In this document: positions 59,831 through 64,000 of the stretch, in pieces | How the letters are laid out: every line of letters starts with the position of its first letter | Numbering within the stretch: position 1 is the stretch's first letter | Assembly: GCA_947095535.1 (NCBI GenBank) | Contig: OX352773.1 | Location: forward strand, 125,829,911-125,893,910 | Reading direction: 5' to 3' | DNA from: Poecilobothrus nobilitatus | Taxonomy: Eukaryota > Arthropoda > Insecta > Diptera > Dolichopodidae | Length of the DNA: 64,000 nucleotides | Notes under the pieces: generated by a model | Seen by the model: only the letters and a program-made list of their open reading frames with translations | What the model was told of the DNA's origin: nothing | Databases searched by the model: none | Program-made: the position numbers and the translations under genes

Positions 59831-61555
59831 ACATTCTTTATTCCAAAGGTAGGAAGAAGGGGCCATGACATCAGACTACTTAGCTTGTCCTCCTTTCTGT
59901 TAAAAACCATGGAGCGTATTTTGCATTACCAGATTAGTCATCGCTTTGAAAGAACTCAAGAAACGAAATTCCAACATGCGCACTTATAAGGTAAGTGCAC
60001 AGAAACAGCTCTCCATGAAGTGGTCAGCAAAGTTGAATATTCCATTAATTATAAGCAATATACCTTAGCCACTTTCTTAGATATTGGAAGTGCTTTTAGC
60101 AATGTTAGCAGCCAATCCATTGAGGAAGCTCTTATCCAGATGGGGGCAGAGCTGTTTCTGAAGCGTTGGGTTTCCTCCATGCTTAGTTTCAGAATATTTC
60201 ATGCGAAAATGGGAAACAGTAGGGTTACTAAATTATTTAACCGGGGTACACCACAGGATGGTGCAATATAATCTTTACTATGGCTAATTGTTATAATCAA
60301 AATTTTAATATCACTTAATAAAGAAGGAATAAAAGTAGTGGCGTATGCGGATGATGTGGTGATTCTAGTATCAGGCCAGTTTATATCCGTGATTAGTGAG
60401 ATCATGGATAGAGCTCTAAGCTAGGTTCACAACTGGGCCACAAGTTGTGTCTTAGGTGTCAATTCAGAGTAAATGGTACTGAAATGGCTGAAATGGTACT
60501 CTTCACGACAAAATCCAAAATACCTACATTTGTCCTATCGAAACTTAACCATTTTACTCTGAAGCTGACTAACACCCAGCATAAAGCTAAGAAAGCTTGC
60601 GTTGCTCTCTATGCTTGCAACAAAACCATGGGCAAGAAAAAGGGTATGCAGCGAAAGATGGCGCTTTGGACGTGCACAGGTATTGTTCGCCCAATCCCTA
60701 CCTATGGATCGCTGGTGTGGTGGCCAGCGATGAATCGCGAATACAATATAACAAAATTAAATGTAATACAGAAATCGGCATTAGTGAGCATAGCAGGGGC
60801 ATTACGATCGTGCCCGACTGACGCTTTGAATACTATTTTATTTCTTTTACCTCCGGCTTTTTACATTAAATATGTCGCAACGTGCGCAACCATAAGGCTA
60901 CGGTTATATTTTGGAGATATTAAAGAAAGAGATTTTATACCAACCCTACACTGATCGACTACACTGTTCTCGAACTAAAATTCAAGAACAATTTGGCGGT
61001 AGAATATCCGACTAGAGCGGAATGGAGGGGTGGGGATGTGACAAAGAACTTCGATGTAACTATCTTCACCGATAGACTCAACATAACGGAGGGAGGCGGT
61101 GCTGGTATTATCTCGGAAAAACTCAACTTTTCAAAATCCTACAGACTCCCCGATCCTCCTGGCATCCTTCAGGCGGACATACTACCAGTTAGAGAGGCTG
61201 CTGGAATTTTGAACAGAAATAACACACAAATGAGAACCGTCGCCATCTATGTGGGCAGTCAATCCATGATTAAGGCCATTAACGCATACATTACAATTTC
61301 AAAGCTTGTTAGGCAGTGCCAAGAGGAACTTGCCCGAACCTTAAAAATATAACCTTCTTGTTGGTACCTGGTTATAGTAATATTGAAGGAAATGAAAAAG
61401 CTGACGAACTAGCAAAAAAGGGAGTCACTCTGGACACTAGCTCTCCTGAAAGAGTCCGTTGTCCAATTAGTACCGTAAAGGAACGAATCCTTTCTTTGTA
61501 TATAGCGAAATCGCAACAGATTTGGAGTAATCTGAGCAAATACCCTTCCGTTTGA
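59831..61555 (+). pseudogene. RNase H-bearing non-LTR retrotransposon (R1/LOA/I group)
   Basis: RT: FLLKTMERILHYQISHRFE, motif A ATFLDIGSAFSNVS, motif B NRGTPQDGAI (Gly-Asp for GG), motif C VVAYADDVVILVSG intact in sequence, then KACVALYACNKTMGK and RPIPTYGSLVWWPA. RNase H: FTDRLNITEGGGAGI (first Asp; Gly-Ser replaced), QADILPVREA (Glu replaced by Asp), YVGSQSMIKAI, LVPGYSNIEGNEKADELAKKG. Frames break at several points. Domain order and RNase H place it outside Jockey/CR1. 5' truncated. Confidence 0.85.
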
Positions 61556-61559
61556 TAAC

Positions 61560-63830
61560 TTTTTCTTTAGACTCTTCCCAGATTTGTAAATCGGAGTGAT
61601 AAAACATTATTTAGCCGTATCTGGAAATTCGCCAGTAGATAAAATTTTATTTGTTATAACAGCAAGTTTGGTTGAAATTAAATGTCCTGTTGAGTTGATG
61701 TGTTTTATTGAAATACCATCATGGCCAGGCGATTTATTTTTTTAAAAGTGGTTATGATTTGCATTATTTCATTACTATTTGTTGGGATAAGAAATATTGA
61801 ACTCCAATTTGTAAGATGATATGAACTTATTTCAGTATTTACTTGGTTGGTCAAATTTTATCTAAATGGTAGCAATTAAATTTTTATCCAATCGTGGTAC
61901 GTTTTTAATTACTTTTTTACTATCATTTGTTGATGTTGGAATATTATTTTCTTCTAGATGATGAATTAAAATTTCAGTTACTTCTATCTAGGGTTACCTA
62001 TCTGTTGTAACTTTACTTAATTTTAACACAATATCTTTACTTGTAATATTATTTTCTCTTAAATGATTAATTAAAATTTCTGGTTTTTCTGATTGGTCTT
62101 TTATATTTAGACACTGATAGTTATCTGTGTTGTCTGATTGATTATCTGTTGTCATTTTACTTCATTTTAAAACTATACCTTTACTTATATCACATATAAC
62201 TAGTTGTAATTGCTAATAGCCTATTTTTTTATTGAGCTAAGTTTGTTGAAATAAACTGGACAAAGTTTGCTTAAAGTACCATGGTGCTCATTGATGTTAA
62301 GCTTCAACCTCTTATTTGTTACGACGCATTTTAAGCATTTAACTACCTTTCCCTTTTTGCACCCGTTATTTCTATGATTTTCAAGGCAAGATTTCGAAAT
62401 ATGATCCATTGTTATCAGTTAAATGAATTTGAAGTTTGTCCTTAGAACTCCTAAAATTTAAGTGCTCATTGATGACTTTCCACATTTGTTGGGGATTTGT
62501 AGTTTCACTAATTTGATTATCAAATTAACGTTCCTTTGCTTCTTTTACTAATTTTTAATTATAAATATTTTGTAGATCAATATTGCTTTTATTTTTGCGA
62601 AATTTAGCATAAAATTTGTTTTTTCTTTTGATTACGCTGAGTGTGAAAAGGGTAGTCCAAATGTTTTGTATTCTTCTTCTAACTATGATTGTTGATGATG
62701 CCAATGACTTACTCTTTTTTAAGCATTCGGTTAGTTCACTAGTTTAGTGCGACTAAATTCTGAAACATGTTCCAATTAGTTTTTACAATATTAGTTCGAG
62801 TCATTGGATTAGGAATAATATTACATTTTTCAATAATATTATTTAAAATTTTGTGATCACTAATAGGATTATCAAAAGTTTTGATCAAACTCTTAAAAGT
62901 TTTAGAGTTGACAATAACATGATCCAGAATGCTTCCATGGTTGTAATCTGATTGACATTTGCAGTTAACAGCTTGACGAGTAATTTCGCTTATAGTAGTG
63001 TTATTACATATTAAATAGTAAAATTATATGATTCAATTATGTTTTTATAAGTATTTGTAAGATCGTTAATTGAGAGCAAATCTATATTAGTGTCACCTAG
63101 TATAATACAGTTTTTATTAAACGTTTTAAGAAGGATGCCATGAGAATGACATAATCATTTTTATTATTGTCAGGTGCGTTATACATAGTAATAATTTTTA
63201 GGTTAGGCTGACAATTGAGCAATACTATTCCAATAGGATTAAACTTGTTATTTATATGTTCAGGTTTTTTTTATTTTGTTTTTTTTTTTTTTCAAAAACT
63301 TTAAAACTTCTTTTTAGAAGAATGCATTTAAAGAGTAGAAAAACATATTTTATATACCGCCTCCTCCCTTATTATATATGCAAAAATGTATGGCCATATA
63401 CTGAGAAATTTTAATAAATGGAATTTCAGATGAGTATATCCATATTTCGTTTAAAACGACAATATCTGGAGCATTTATACAACAAGATTAGATCGTTTAG
63501 TATATTTCTGATGCTTCTAATATTTACATACAGATTTTTTATTGGCTTATTATTATTATTGGCGTCTGTCATTTTGAAAGGGGGTTCATGTATTTATTCC
63601 AAATTTCCCTAGTTCTTTGAAGATATTCTCTATAATTGTTATCAATATGTCTTCTGTATGAAACGAAATCTTCGTTCACGTCATGTTTGGAGATTGCAAT
63701 TTTTTCATGGTATTTATAATATATTTTAGAAAGTTTTTGATAGTTTGTTGGTAGTCCATCTTGATTTATTAAAACTTTCAAGCTAGTGTGTATTAGGGAT
63801 CAATTAGATCAAAAGTAAATTTGCTTGCAG
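61560..63830 (-). pseudogene. CR1/Jockey-like LINE mosaic, minus strand
   Basis: Endonuclease pieces: PDIVVLNEIWIYSSEIP (about 63,430-63,480), IVLLNCQPNLKIITMYNAP and ILGDTNIDLLSIN (about 63,090-63,220). Linker IKRKNKFYAKFRKNKSNIDL with MWKVINEHLNF lies at 62,470-62,640. Early RT KSPGHDGISIKHINSTGHLI lies at 61,680-61,740, ending in ITPIYKSG. Between linker and RT lies a Cys/His frame (62,221-62,409; CLKCVV, EHHGTLSKLCPVYF) that looks like a gag knuckle, so parts are shuffled. 63,569-63,781 is an open frame (SYRRHIDNNYREYLQRTREIW) of unknown family upstream. Confidence 0.7.
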
Positions 63831-63889
63831 AAACATTGTTGGCAGATTCAACTTTCTTTTGTGGCTTTAGTGTTTCACCTTTAACCCAG

Positions 63890-64000
63890 TTCGATAATTA
63901 CTACTTGGACTTTCTTTGATATTGTTAATATTGTCATTATTATTAATATTTTTACTTTTACTATTATTATTATTATTATCAATTTTGTTATTATTATTAT
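63890..64000. repeat. ATT-rich microsatellite
   Basis: Imperfect ATT/TTA triplet runs continue to the window end; part of the sequence is lost beyond it. Confidence 0.7.

Noticed and set aside
60199..60405. Minus-strand frame over the RNase H-type LINE
   Set aside because: Shadow of the RT reading frame, which carries the YADD motif on the plus strand.

Overview
This is a gene-poor, very AT-rich eukaryotic window that is essentially a graveyard of nested transposable elements. I see no single-copy host gene. The mix points to an insect, most likely a fly. It holds Polinton/Maverick elements, a 17.6/297-type errantivirus with a serine-tRNA primer site and an env, Jockey-clade non-LTR elements, a DINE-1-like Helentron family and a tRNA-derived SINE. 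Species cannot be told from the sequence alone.

Region 1-2.8 kb: a tRNA-derived SINE, then the 5' part of a Jockey-clade retrotransposon (gag). Region 2,776-31,804: Polinton 1, bounded by AGTAG-starting terminal inverted repeats and a 6-bp target duplication (AACATC/AACTTC), inserted in the Jockey gag. It carries integrase, A32/FtsK-like packaging ATPase, small basic virion-type proteins, double-jelly-roll major capsid protein, adenain-like protease and unknown ORFs on its left side. Its protein-primed DNA polymerase B (PolB) lies on the right. All are decayed.

The PolB of Polinton 1 is itself split at 12,769-27,069 by a second, different Polinton-type element. That 14.3-kb element is a giant palindrome: two nearly identical PolB pseudogenes in divergent orientation (14,682-18,409 minus and 20,873-24,600 plus), mirror-symmetric about ~19,641 with a ~280-bp centre. 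Its ends carry inverted repeats and an AGCTAT/AGCTAC duplication. Both arms carry the same frameshifts and stop, so the duplication (or later gene conversion) came after inactivation. This is the most unusual object in the window.

Region 31.8-38.7 kb: the rest of the Jockey element (PRE_C2HC and zinc-knuckle gag, endonuclease, reverse transcriptase), then minus-strand Jockey fragments. Region 38.7-48 kb: an env-bearing errantivirus on the minus strand with three Helentron-like insertions in or at its edge (39,983-41,542; 46,163-47,733; 48,007-49,438). Region 49.4-52.4 kb: fragments of non-LTR reverse transcriptases.

Region 52,447-59,560: Polinton 2, a complete-looking but only 7.1-kb Polinton with its own TIRs and target duplication (GTAGAT/GTAGGT) inside a LINE. 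It keeps only PolB plus a stranded integrase tail. Region 59.6-64 kb: a second SINE copy, an RNase H-bearing non-LTR fragment on the plus strand and a CR1/Jockey-like LINE mosaic on the minus strand.

Functionally nothing here looks intact. The window is informative about how Polintons shrink to PolB-only forms, dimerise and nest, rather than about living genes.
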